Positions 53,597 through 61,525 of a stretch of 64,000 nt of DNA are shown here, piece after piece. The notes beneath the pieces are model-generated. The model worked only from the letters and a program-made list of their open reading frames with translations, made no database searches and was not told where the DNA came from. Made by a program: the position numbers and the translations under genes. The first letter of the stretch is position 1. The number at the start of each line of letters is the position of its first letter. The DNA is from Teredinibacter franksiae (GTDB lineage Bacteria; Pseudomonadota; Gammaproteobacteria; Pseudomonadales; Cellvibrionaceae): NCBI RefSeq assembly GCF_014218805.1, contig NZ_JACJUV010000001.1, positions 434,001 through 498,000 on the forward strand. Reading direction: 5' to 3'.

Positions 53597-54082
53597 ATGT
53601 TGCTGCGCTATTTTTTTGCTACTACCCTCACCTTACTTGCCGCTTGTACCTACGCCGAAGAATGCCTCGTAACGACGTTACCGCCAGAGCGACTCACAAA
53701 CCTACCCGAGGCGGTTGACAGTAACAACTATACCGATACCGGCGTACTCAATGTCTCGTTTGCCAACGGTGACCAGATACTGGCCGAATACGGTACCTGC
53801 GAACTCTCTCTTAATGCGCATTACCTGATTCGAGCCACGACAACCCCAGATACACAACTTGTTCAGCGCTTTGTTACGGCTCTTACCCCAAGAGCTGATG
53901 TACAAGATGAAAGCAAAGTAAATGAATTGGTTAAACAGTTAAAAGCCAAACAACCACTGGTACTGGATGAACCCATTGAACTGACGGGCCCAACAGACAC
54001 CCACACCCTAGTATTAAAAAAATCCTCCAGCCCGTTGTTTACATTCGTATTACACTACCGCTGGCAAGCGCCCTTACACTAA
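53597..54082 (+). CDS. Exported small protein or lipoprotein, first gene of a peptidoglycan-hydrolase cassette
   Basis: This 161-residue protein has the signal MLLRYFFATTLTLLAAC followed by TYAEEC. LAAC fits a lipobox, though signal peptidase I cleavage after TYA is an alternative. The mature region is mixed alpha/beta without recognised family; a disulfide between the Cys near the N-terminus and the one in YGTCEL is possible. The frame extends to 53540, but ATG 53597 has GGAG eight bases before it. It is followed by a second lipoprotein and the peptidoglycan-binding gene with almost no spacing, so the three form one operon. Confidence 0.65.
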   Translation: MLLRYFFATTLTLLAACTYAEECLVTTLPPERLTNLPEAVDSNNYTDTGVLNVSFANGDQILAEYGTCELSLNAHYLIRATTTPDTQLVQRFVTALTPRADVQDESKVNELVKQLKAKQPLVLDEPIELTGPTDTHTLVLKKSSSPLFTFVLHYRWQAPLH

Positions 54083-54097
54083 TTGGAGCAGCGAAAG

Positions 54098-54586
54098 ATG
54101 AAGATCAGAGCCATCTTACCTACATTTATACTGCTAGCGCTTTCCAACAGTGGATGCGCAAAAGAAGCTGAACAAGCGGCCAAACCACACAACCCCCCCC
54201 CCGTAACTGAAAGCCCGGATAAGCTCACACCCGTAAATAAAAGCACCAAAGTTATTCATCAAATTAAAGCCGAAATAATTGATAACCGCGCACTGTATAT
54301 CGTCGACGAAGCCGTAAAAGGTATTGCCAGCCTGCACTACACCAAACCAGTGTCAGCCGACGTTTTGGCTAACTGGGTATTACACATTCTACGCAACCAA
54401 GGCACTAGTGATGTATTCATTCAAAAACTCGCTCCCCGACTTAAAATGAACCCTCGCCTAAATACAGACGCCTTTACTTTGCCCATCATGGACTTACACG
54501 GGAAAAAGCATATTTTTAAACTATCCGGTAACCCTGAACTTAGATTTTTCACTTTACAGTACCACAGTAGCGAAAGCGGAGAATAA
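54098..54586 (+). CDS. Small lipoprotein, second gene of the cassette
   Basis: This 162-residue exported protein has the signal MKIRAILPTFILLALSNSGC. The lipobox is atypical (Asn at -3), but the Ser-Gly-Cys end and a following Pro-rich tether (HNPPPVTESPDKLTP) argue for a lipoprotein. The rest is unrecognised. It starts 15 bases after the previous stop, with GGAG nine bases before ATG 54098. Its stop lies three bases before the peptidoglycan-binding gene, giving translational coupling. It may be an immunity-type or accessory lipoprotein for the enzyme that follows. Confidence 0.65.
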   Translation: MKIRAILPTFILLALSNSGCAKEAEQAAKPHNPPPVTESPDKLTPVNKSTKVIHQIKAEIIDNRALYIVDEAVKGIASLHYTKPVSADVLANWVLHILRNQGTSDVFIQKLAPRLKMNPRLNTDAFTLPIMDLHGKKHIFKLSGNPELRFFTLQYHSSESGE

Positions 54587-54589
54587 CCC

Positions 54590-55624
54590 ATGTTTATTAG
54601 CGGCTCGGTTGGGGCAGGTGGCATTAACAAAAGAAACGATGTTAAATTTATTCAAGAACTGCTATCACTGTTGGCAACAGAAGATATGCGCCTCGACATA
54701 CTCACAGCCGACGGTAGTTGTGGTAAAAAAACCAAAACCGCGATAGAAAAATACCAGCGCCATATTGTAAAGCTTAAAAAACCCGACCAACGCATAGACC
54801 CAAACGGCCGCTCTGAAAAAGTACTTCTGGCCAAAATTAGCGGCATGAACAAATCGACCGTTGCCGATACGGCCAAAAAATACGGCCTTGCCAAATCAGG
54901 CGCACATGTGCACGCCACAGGCCCCAAACAAATCGTATACCGTACAAACGCACGCAAAGTACTTTCCAGCTTTACAGAAGACGTTATAAAACTAGCGATG
55001 ACTTATGCTGGCATAAACAAGTGCGACATATCCAGCACATTACGCACCTTCGAAGACCAAACACGCATCATGTACAACAACTGTGGCGCCTACCCCAACG
55101 CCACATCGGTAGCAACACTGCGTTCCGCCAGAGGCTGGGGATACGCAGCCGCTGGCCGCTCTGTGGAAGAAGTGTATTACGCTAAAAAAATTGAAGGCCA
55201 AGAAAAATGCAAGCGGGCCATGAAAGATAAGATTGAAGCGCTCTACAAAGAGAGCAAAAAAGTTTCGCTACACTGCGTAAGCGAAGCAGACTATAAAAAT
55301 AAAAACGTATTGGATATCCCCTACTCCAGCGTTAACGCTGGCAAACTACGGGAATTCGAAACAGCCCTGATGGGCATGACCCGTGAAATCAAAAATATTC
55401 GCTATAAAAAGCCCGCACAGGGCGAAATTTACATTGACCGGCTAATAATTGAAGATAAATGCTGGCACTTGGAACTACCGCAAGCAGGTAAAAAAATAAT
55501 CGATAAAGACAAACAAGCCATCAGCGTTACTACCGCTAGCAAAGGGCCGAAAACTACGACTCAAACGCAAACACTAGAAGGCGCATTACGAGATCTGTTA
55601 AGGTATTTGGAGAAATTCATTTAG
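54590..55624 (+). CDS. Peptidoglycan-binding protein with M15-like peptidase domain
   Basis: This 344-residue protein has no signal peptide. Residues 4-80 form a PG_binding_1 domain (GSVGAGGINKRNDVKFIQ and DGSCGKKTKTAIEKYQ); this opening is common in T6SS-linked cell-wall hydrolases. The rest has a degenerate M15 arrangement: STLRTFEDQTRIMY (149-162), VSLHCVSEADYKNKNVLDI (225-243; H228 with D234 or D242 as possible zinc ligands) and CWHLELP (291-297). Lack of a signal with a wall-targeted domain fits an injected antibacterial effector or phage-type endolysin. It is third gene after two coupled lipoproteins, GGAG eight bases before ATG. Catalytic competence is unproven. Confidence 0.65.
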   Translation: MFISGSVGAGGINKRNDVKFIQELLSLLATEDMRLDILTADGSCGKKTKTAIEKYQRHIVKLKKPDQRIDPNGRSEKVLLAKISGMNKSTVADTAKKYGLAKSGAHVHATGPKQIVYRTNARKVLSSFTEDVIKLAMTYAGINKCDISSTLRTFEDQTRIMYNNCGAYPNATSVATLRSARGWGYAAAGRSVEEVYYAKKIEGQEKCKRAMKDKIEALYKESKKVSLHCVSEADYKNKNVLDIPYSSVNAGKLREFETALMGMTREIKNIRYKKPAQGEIYIDRLIIEDKCWHLELPQAGKKIIDKDKQAISVTTASKGPKTTTQTQTLEGALRDLLRYLEKFI

Positions 55625-55664
55625 GACGGTGAACAAGCATGACCTAGGGCAATGCAGTAAAACC

Positions 55665-56864
55665 TTAACTAGCCTCAACTTTTTCCAGCCGCGCCTTTAA
55701 TACCGCAAGCTCACCCTCTTTCATGCCTAAATTTTTAGCACGCTCAACAATCTGGGTTACCGCAGGTTTTATGTCGTGCATGATCTTCTCGGCTTCCTGC
55801 TTACCCAACTTAAAAGCGGCACATTTAGACAGAAGGTTTTCACGAGTTGCTTGCGCACCCTGCCCGCCCAAACCGATAGCGTGATCCCCAGCGCCTGCAC
55901 CGGGCACTATGTCGTAGGCTGGAGACAAGCGGTAGGTGTTTTTAATGCCCATTAAAAAACCGTGATTTTTCAGATGGTCGTCTTTGTTTGCGCACAGTGC
56001 GTTAAAGACCATTCGTTTAAAAAGTTCACGGCAGTCTTCCTGTGGTTCTCTAGAAACTCGATGTGTCAGTTCGGCCAGGCGTGGATAGGCATATGTTTGG
56101 TAATAATTTTCGGTGTTGGCATTCGCTCCCCCCATTAAGGTATAGGCCGATAAAAAGTGATGCCGTATTTTTTGCTCGCGGTCGAACCGTTTAGTGAGGT
56201 ATACCGTTTGCCCTCGTATTTTTTCAAGCCTGTGCTCCGCAACTCGAATGCCACAGGTTTGTGCGGCCGACATTGCAGCAGCTTCGGCGATTTGAATATC
56301 GAATATATCGTTGTCGCGACCAAACTTCGCTATCCATTGGTCGCCTTCATCGTCGATTAGTAGTGCTTTTGGTCTTGCGCCTGGCAAGCTTGAACCAGGG
56401 TGAAGCAGGTTTTCTAATCTTTCTGGAAGCGGTTTACTCGCAGCCAGCATTTTGAGTGCTTTGGCGATATCGTCTAAGGCATCAAATTTTACCAACAGAG
56501 AGCGCTCTTCGAGCTGCAAGCTTTCACTTAACGCCAGTGCACCCACGCCAAACGGCCCGTTAGCGATATGATAATCCAACGGTGAGCTTGCCTCGCCTAT
56601 GGTGCGGGCGTATAGCATTCGACCGAATTCATCTGGGCCAGAGTCCTGAATAGCTAAAGGTAAGGCATTGAGTATAAAGGTGCGTGTGCTTAACGGCAGT
56701 TGGCGCGGGTCTAATGAGAAGGCATTTGTTCGCTTGAGGTACGACTGGCCGTAGACAAAGTAAAAGCGCTCCAACCCTCGGTTCTCGCGATGGTGCTGTA
56801 CTTTACCAGCGACTACGTCTTCTCCCTGTAGGTTTACGAACACATAGGCTTCTTTAACCAGCAT
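55665..56864 (-). CDS. hipA: HipA-family serine/threonine kinase toxin
   Basis: This 399-residue HipA-like kinase has the N-terminal HipA_N region (1-110), the Ser/Gly-rich loop HPGSSLPGARPKALL (156-169), ATP-binding Lys in WIAKF (K180), the catalytic loop NKDDHLKN (293-300) and the metal-binding Asp in LSPAYDIVP (D318). The classical toxin phosphorylates glutamyl-tRNA synthetase and causes growth arrest and persistence; the target of this homologue is unknown. It is 11 bp downstream of the HTH gene on the same strand, giving the usual antitoxin-toxin order. Confidence 0.9.
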   Translation of the reverse strand: MLVKEAYVFVNLQGEDVVAGKVQHHRENRGLERFYFVYGQSYLKRTNAFSLDPRQLPLSTRTFILNALPLAIQDSGPDEFGRMLYARTIGEASSPLDYHIANGPFGVGALALSESLQLEERSLLVKFDALDDIAKALKMLAASKPLPERLENLLHPGSSLPGARPKALLIDDEGDQWIAKFGRDNDIFDIQIAEAAAMSAAQTCGIRVAEHRLEKIRGQTVYLTKRFDREQKIRHHFLSAYTLMGGANANTENYYQTYAYPRLAELTHRVSREPQEDCRELFKRMVFNALCANKDDHLKNHGFLMGIKNTYRLSPAYDIVPGAGAGDHAIGLGGQGAQATRENLLSKCAAFKLGKQEAEKIMHDIKPAVTQIVERAKNLGMKEGELAVLKARLEKVEAS

Positions 56865-56875
56865 GGGTATCGCCT

Positions 56876-57190
56876 TTAAAAGTCAGAATCTAAGGTAACG
56901 CTGTTAGCTGACACCCGCCCAACACGTATAGACTGCCCCAACTGGTCTTTTTCGGGCGTGCCCACATCCCTTAGGTGGTCTAACAGCCCCAAAGCATCAA
57001 GCGAGGCTATTAACACGCCCCAATCCAATCCCGGCTTACCCTGGCACATTTTACGAATAGTCTCCCGCGACACCCCTACCCGCTGGGCAAACGCCATTTT
57101 GGACTCACGGGTATCGATGGCGATTTCAAGGTTTTTACCCAGCTCCTGCAGCAATTCACAGGCGGGTTCTGACAGGTAATACTTGGTCAT
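56876..57190 (-). CDS. HipB-like helix-turn-helix antitoxin
   Basis: This 104-residue DNA-binding protein has an HTH in MAFAQRVGVSRETIRKMCQG (about 31-50). It lies directly before hipA. The frame continues upstream to 57229, but ATG 57190 is preferred, giving an N-terminus MTKYYLSEPACELL; the upstream codons overlap the operator DNA. It should neutralise HipA and repress its own promoter through the two palindromes just upstream. It has a longer C-terminal tail than E. coli HipB (88 residues). Confidence 0.8.
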   Translation of the reverse strand: MTKYYLSEPACELLQELGKNLEIAIDTRESKMAFAQRVGVSRETIRKMCQGKPGLDWGVLIASLDALGLLDHLRDVGTPEKDQLGQSIRVGRVSANSVTLDSDF

Positions 57191-57193
57191 ATC

Positions 57194-57241
57194 GCAAACT
57201 ATAATTGGCATAAATAGATTTAACGCCAATTATAATTGGCG
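57194..57241. promoter_or_regulatory. Tandem palindromic operators of the hipBA pair
   Basis: CGCCAATTATAATTGGCG at 57224-57241 is a perfect 18-bp palindrome. GCAAACTATAATTGGC at 57194-57209 is an imperfect copy sharing TATAATTGGC. Their centres are 31 bp apart, three helical turns, as expected for two repressor dimers on one DNA face. They abut the antitoxin start codon. Confidence 0.75.
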
Positions 57242-57485
57242 CACCATTTAAATCAAGCTTTTTAATCGTTGCAAGGGTGGGGATGAAGGTCAGTGGACCA
57301 GCAGGGTAAGAGTCTCTGATTCTAAGCGCCACGAAAAACCGCCGACTTCCCGCCTCCGCCCCGCTCGACTGGCACCGAGTTCTAACCACCTGCAACCCCG
57401 AAAAGCGCGTTAAAACGCTCATCACCTAGCACCCAAGCCTTTATGGGTTGCGTCAACAGCTACACTTAGCTCACGCGCCTCCACT

Positions 57486-57650
57486 CTGTCGATAAAAGTG
57501 AACGGGGGGGCGCCACCCGCACTACCCACCCGTACTACCCACCCGCAACTACCCACCTGCATATAAACCGGATACAGGGTGAGTAGCGGGGCTTACCTGC
57601 CAATGGCATTGCCTTGGCCGTTAGCCCAGGAATACTGGCTGGCATTCGCC
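57486..57650 (+). repeat. Long direct repeat, copy A (about 165 bp)
   Basis: It matches 59775-59914 in the same orientation. From ACTACCCACCTGCAT through GGCTGGCATTC about 100 bp are nearly identical, with a few substitutions and one short variable patch (GCCGTTAGCC / TAGCTAGGCC). This copy has two extra ACTACCCACCCG units (about 57520-57547). The rest of 57242-58239 shows no gene; AT-rich sequence from 57840 may hold the promoter of the secreted-protein gene. Confidence 0.9.
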
Positions 57651-58118
57651 ACATAAAAACAGACTTAGTGATTATTTCTAGGCCGGATCACATACCGCAC
57701 ACAACCGGCAACATAAAGCCGAAGCAAACGTGCCACAGGCACGCTCTATTAAATAATTTTACGATTTGATGATTAAAGCGCTACTAAATCAACTGGCTTG
57801 GCGCGCAGCGTCAATGATTCATTCCCCGTTAATTCAACCCACTAATTCACTTCACTAAGTCTGTTCGTGAACTTTACAATCAACCAGAATAATCAATTCG
57901 CACTTACCGAAAATCAAAGTCGGCATAGTTACTTATTGCTTGTGATTTAATTACTATTTTTTTGTGAACTAATCACAAACACCCGTTATTTCCACCAACA
58001 GTGGAATTGTGTCGCGCTACAACCTTTCACAACGTACTCGCTTATATATACTGCACCCGCCTGCTTGGATTACGCAGGAAATCCTCGAACCGCACCAATA
58101 CGATATAAGGAAAATATC

Positions 58119-58145
58119 ATGATCAAGACTCTTCAAAAAACCTGA
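58119..58145 (+). other. Eight-codon leader-like frame
   Basis: TAAGGA seven bases before ATG 58119 gives a good start site, but the frame stops after eight codons (MIKTLQKT). The A run makes a one-base slip plausible; restoring one base would extend it only five codons. It could be a regulatory leader peptide or a fossil start of a duplicated secreted-protein gene, 95 bp before the next gene. Confidence 0.25.
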
Positions 58146-58239
58146 AGCTATTCAAATAATTTTCCGATGTAACTGATGCGGCATACCTAGCTGTAGATTA
58201 TTTTACGAATAATCTACACACATTTAAAAGGAAATTAAT

Positions 58240-58692
58240 ATGAAATTAGGTCTATTCTGTGGAGCGCTATCCACACTCGCTTTATTAACAGCCGCTGAGG
58301 TGCAAGCCTCTGACACCTCAACGTATTCTGCCTATACGCGCGGCTACACTTACAACATTCCCGAATCAAGAGTTAGTGCTCTGTGTGGGGATATAGACGG
58401 CTGTAAAGTGCGTATTTCAATGTACAACTGGGACGGAAATCGGCGCACAGCGTCACGCGAATCTCTACTTTTTTATAACGCTAGCAATGGTAATTGGCGC
58501 GATTTGGATGGCGACACTCAGGGCACAACCGGCAACAATGGTACACAGCATATCATGCAGGCTTGGTCCTGCTACTTTACGGATGGCCGCTATTCCAACT
58601 GGTCAAACCTAGGTGACACCAACGCAAATTTCGCCGTACTATCTTGGAACCAGTACAATGCATCCGCCTGTCGCGTAACACTTATCGATTAA
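58240..58692 (+). CDS. Small secreted protein with four cysteines
   Basis: This 150-residue protein has a signal peptide ending near VQA-SD (about 24). The mature part is rich in Tyr, Trp, Asn and Gly with four cysteines in LCGDIDGCKV, SCYF and ACRV, allowing two disulfides. No family is recognised; composition resembles small secreted beta-sandwich or lectin-like domains, but that is only a resemblance. AAAAGGA lies nine bases before ATG. A strong hairpin terminator follows. It lies inside the interval bracketed by the long direct repeats. Confidence 0.65.
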   Translation: MKLGLFCGALSTLALLTAAEVQASDTSTYSAYTRGYTYNIPESRVSALCGDIDGCKVRISMYNWDGNRRTASRESLLFYNASNGNWRDLDGDTQGTTGNNGTQHIMQAWSCYFTDGRYSNWSNLGDTNANFAVLSWNQYNASACRVTLID

Positions 58693-58711
58693 TCGAGCGT
58701 AATAAATTGGT

Positions 58712-58737
58712 AGCGTGCGACATTTTTGTCGCACGCT
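58712..58737 (+). terminator. Strong hairpin terminator after the secreted-protein gene
   Basis: AGCGTGCGAC (58712-58721) and GTCGCACGCT (58728-58737) form a perfect 10-bp stem with an ATTTTT loop. The downstream T run is poor (CTTATG), and the next gene begins within 16 bases, so read-through may be intended. Confidence 0.65.
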
Positions 58738-58752
58738 CTTATGGCAATTCAT

Positions 58753-59349
58753 ATGCATATTTTCAATAAAAAACTAGTTATCTTGTCTGTTTTGACTGCA
58801 ATATTCAGCGTTATCGGGGTAGCTAGCCATTACCTAAACCGCATGAATAAAAGTGAAATATTCGATGATATAACGGTACACAATATCCAGCACACTATCG
58901 AACCAAGAAAGAACCATAATGTGGACAGCACACTAAATAGCGCAAGCAATTCGAGTAGCGCCCAAATTAAAGTTGATACCGCAGAGAAAAGCAAAGTGGA
59001 GCAGCAAGAGGACGATGAAATAATATTGGAAATCACGGAACGAGATCTTATCGTTGCAACATGGGAAGCACAACACTCGCCACCCGAACCCAATGACAAC
59101 AATTATGACACCGCATACGACAGCCCGTTTTTAGCCGAAGTAGATCTTTATAACCAAGATGATGAGTGTGCGGAAGATTGTGCTGATGCGTTGCAAGAAT
59201 TACTACCTGCTAAAGGTGAGTATGCTGACCAAATCAATTCCGGCGCCCTCGCCCAACTGTCTATTCTTGAAGGCACTGTAGATCAAAGTGAACAAATACC
59301 TTTAGTTCAACCTGATCCATCTTTAGACCCACCAACTGACGAAGACTAA
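58753..59349 (+). CDS. Single-span membrane protein with acidic periplasmic region
   Basis: This 198-residue protein has one N-terminal helix at about 7-27 (LVILSVLTAIFSVIGVASHYL) after KK, so N-in topology with the rest periplasmic is likely. The soluble part is strongly acidic, with a central EEDEIILEITERDLI-like stretch, a CAEDC pair and a Pro/Asp-rich C-terminus. No family is recognised. ATG 58741 is an alternative start; neither has a clear ribosome-binding site. It lies directly after the hairpin of the secreted protein and may act with it. Confidence 0.5.
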   Translation: MHIFNKKLVILSVLTAIFSVIGVASHYLNRMNKSEIFDDITVHNIQHTIEPRKNHNVDSTLNSASNSSSAQIKVDTAEKSKVEQQEDDEIILEITERDLIVATWEAQHSPPEPNDNNYDTAYDSPFLAEVDLYNQDDECAEDCADALQELLPAKGEYADQINSGALAQLSILEGTVDQSEQIPLVQPDPSLDPPTDED

Positions 59350-59448
59350 TAGCGTCAAGTCATTGGTTTTTCAGACACGAAGCGAAACCAAAATCTATGC
59401 CCTTACTCCTGCAATAGAATAAAGAAATTCTCAACGCTTTTTGAGCTT

Positions 59449-59751
59449 TCAACCCCCCTCCCCGATAATCTGATTCAGCCAATATAAACTGAATATCCAT
59501 AGAAGATATTTCAAACACCTCGCTAGCCTTAGAAAAGGGTATAGTCTCCCCTTTTTGTTTTTGCCGAATATATCCAGAATGACTTCATACTCTTTCACCA
59601 GCCGAGCCAATACTAGCGCCCCCTCCCTTTCCATACTTTCTGTTTTGCTATGAACCGTTGACTGCCAGGCATTTTCTATTTCATCAATCGCATTCAATTC
59701 CGAACACCCCATAATAAACATAAAAACCAAAAGCATAACTATGCGCTTCAT
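59449..59751 (-). CDS. Small lipoprotein
   Basis: This 100-residue protein has a lipoprotein signal MKRIVMLLVFMFIMGC (Cys at 16). The mature region starts SELNAIDEIENAWQ and is mostly helical, with a hydrophobic Leu/Trp/Tyr-rich C-terminus (about 80-93). It is not recognised. No strong ribosome-binding site is seen. It lies just inside the right-hand direct repeat and points away from it. Confidence 0.5.
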   Translation of the reverse strand: MKRIVMLLVFMFIMGCSELNAIDEIENAWQSTVHSKTESMEREGALVLARLVKEYEVILDIFGKNKKGRLYPFLRLARCLKYLLWIFSLYWLNQIIGEGG

Positions 59752-59774
59752 CGTTATTTAGCTCAAGTGCCCCA

Positions 59775-59914
59775 TACTGTCGATAAAAAGTGACCGGAAC
59801 GCGCCCCACCCGAACTACCCACCTGCATAAAAACCGGATACAGGGTGAGCAGCGGGGCTTACCTGCCAATGGCATTGCCTTGGTAGCTAGGCCAGGAATA
59901 CTGGCTGGCATTCT
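59775..59914 (+). repeat. Long direct repeat, copy B (about 140 bp)
   Basis: Second copy of 57486-57650, same orientation, 2.3 kb away. The copies start with CTGTCGATAAA and end at GGCTGGCATTC. A weaker match (CATAAAAACAG...TGATTATT) follows each copy, closely at 57651 and about 75 bp later at 59988. The remainder of 59915-60167 shows no gene. Confidence 0.9.
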
Positions 59915-60167
59915 CTACCGTACGCGCCCTTGCCGGATTTCACTCGATCTAGCGGCAGCTTAAAAGCCACCGACCACAACTCTAGCCATAAAAACAGCCG
60001 TTAGTCGATCAACCAAATGATTATTGCTCCACGGGCTACGTTTTTAAAAAGCTGTAAATACAATAAAAAAGTTTGAACCCTGATAGAACTCGTTACGACA
60101 CATCTATAAGCACACAGTGAATAAAACATTTAACGAACTAAAAGATGTACGCCTGAGGAGGCCCACA

Positions 60168-60590
60168 ATGAAAAAATTTGCTTTGAACGTAAAATTAAGC
60201 GCATTGACTATGGTTATTAGCTTTGGGGCATTTATGGCTCCTGTCGCATCGGCCTACACCGTATATAACCTTGCCAATAACTACTACGCCATAGTATGTA
60301 CCGATGGCCAAATCTTCTCTTATTCTGGTGGTGCTGGTGGTGTGGGCATTGTTGCCCCTGCGCTTTGCGAAGGCCATGGTGGCCTTGCCGGCGGTAACGG
60401 CGGCGGCCCAACCCCAGTGGCAGCAACCGCAGAAATAGAGCGCATCGCTAAAAGCTGTGTAGGCGGCAAAAAGATCGATACGAAAACTACGCAGTGTACA
60501 ACCCGTATTCGCGTTAACCGTATTGAGATGAAATCGAGTGTTTTATCACCACGGGATGCCGCTTCTGGCTTGCCTACGGGTAAACGTTAG
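60168..60590 (+). CDS. Small secreted Gly-rich protein
   Basis: This 140-residue protein has a signal peptide ending VASA-YT (about 29). The mature N-terminus YTVYNLANNYYAIVCTDGQ is followed by a Gly-rich stretch (about 53-80) and a basic C-terminal half. There are four cysteines (VCTDG, ALCEGHGG, SCVGG, QCTTR). It could be a small secreted structural, bacteriocin-like or self-assembling protein; no family is recognised. The frame extends to GTG 60117, but ATG 60168 has TGAGGAGG six bases before it. A strong terminator follows. Confidence 0.65.
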   Translation: MKKFALNVKLSALTMVISFGAFMAPVASAYTVYNLANNYYAIVCTDGQIFSYSGGAGGVGIVAPALCEGHGGLAGGNGGGPTPVAATAEIERIAKSCVGGKKIDTKTTQCTTRIRVNRIEMKSSVLSPRDAASGLPTGKR

Positions 60591-60636
60591 TTCAACCGCT
60601 AAGGAAGAGTTGTTAATTGCGAGTTTTAAACACAAA

Positions 60637-60668
60637 AGCCCACTGCTCGTTGAGCAGTGGGCTTTTTC
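60637..60668 (+). terminator. Strong rho-independent terminator
   Basis: AGCCCACTGCTC (60637-60648) and GAGCAGTGGGCT (60652-60663) form a perfect 12-bp stem with a GTT loop and a TTTTT tail. It ends the Gly-rich secreted-protein gene 46 bases after its stop. Confidence 0.92.
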
Positions 60669-60712
60669 TCATTGCTCATCGGAAAAAGAAAGAGGACGGA
60701 GGGACTAAATTC

Positions 60713-61378
60713 TCATCTACTCTGACTTTTGCAAGATCGCCCTCGCTTCTTCACCCCCAGATTAATGCCGTACTTTTCTTCGATTTCTTGGCAAAATCGA
60801 TCATCTCTTACTGGGTGGCTATATTGCACACTCTGCCGAACTTTGTGTACGTCTTTCGCATTCAGTGTTTCGCAAAAGAGCTCTCTGTATACGCGCCGCC
60901 TTACGCTATCTTCAGCGGCCAACTTCATGTACTCGTCATGGGGAGTGAGCCAGGAAACGCTCCCGCAGGCACTTACTTCGTAGCTAGACCGTTTGTAGCC
61001 CGGCGCACCATGTTAGCTCCTACTGGGTTTAGTTCAATATACCAGTAACAGAGCATTAAACACTTTTCACTTTACAGCAAAGTTGAACGATGACGACCCT
61101 ATCATAAAGTGCCCCTTCTGCTGCATTGCCAATTCACGTACTGTGCATAGCGGCTACCAACTACTTTTAAGGTATTCGATAAGCTATGAGGATGCTCTGG
61201 CGTCGCCAGGAAATGGATATGATTGGTCATCAGGCCGTATGCGTGAACCTAATTCCATAGCGCGGGGAAACCCCTTTCCATAACTGCAAACAAAACTGAT
61301 AGCGCCTGATTAGAACACTTACCTTGCTTTCCTCCGGAGGTACCTACCATTGTATGAAGCACACCCTCCTGGGCCTTT
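60713..61378 (-). pseudogene. Decayed REP-associated tyrosine transposase (RAYT)
   Basis: Three frames on the minus strand must be combined. VHAYGLMTNHIHFLATPE with the H-x-H metal motif and SRYAQYVNW (the likely catalytic Tyr) is followed by two stops. A YIELNPVGANMVRRAT segment follows, and finally VRRRVYRELFCETL...RDDRFCQEIEEKYGI (60713-60928). These are the hallmark blocks of Y1/RAYT transposases in the right order. At least two stops and frame changes show the gene is dead. RAYTs mobilise REP hairpins, and REP-like hairpins occur at 30306-30329 and 53263-53276. No further gene is seen up to 61525. Confidence 0.8.
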
Positions 61379-61525
61379 AGTCAGCTAGCTTGAAGCATTC
61401 TCTTTTCTCCTTGTAATGCTGTACTGAATTTGAGTACGGCTAACAACGCGCTAGCAAACACCACGTCTATTCATATTATTCTCTCGACAGCAAATATAAA
61501 CGATTACTATCGTGTAAACGTGGTC

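Noticed and set aside
60617..61048. 143-residue plus-strand frame
   Set aside because: It lies antisense to the RAYT remnant, begins inside the preceding terminator and has no start signal.
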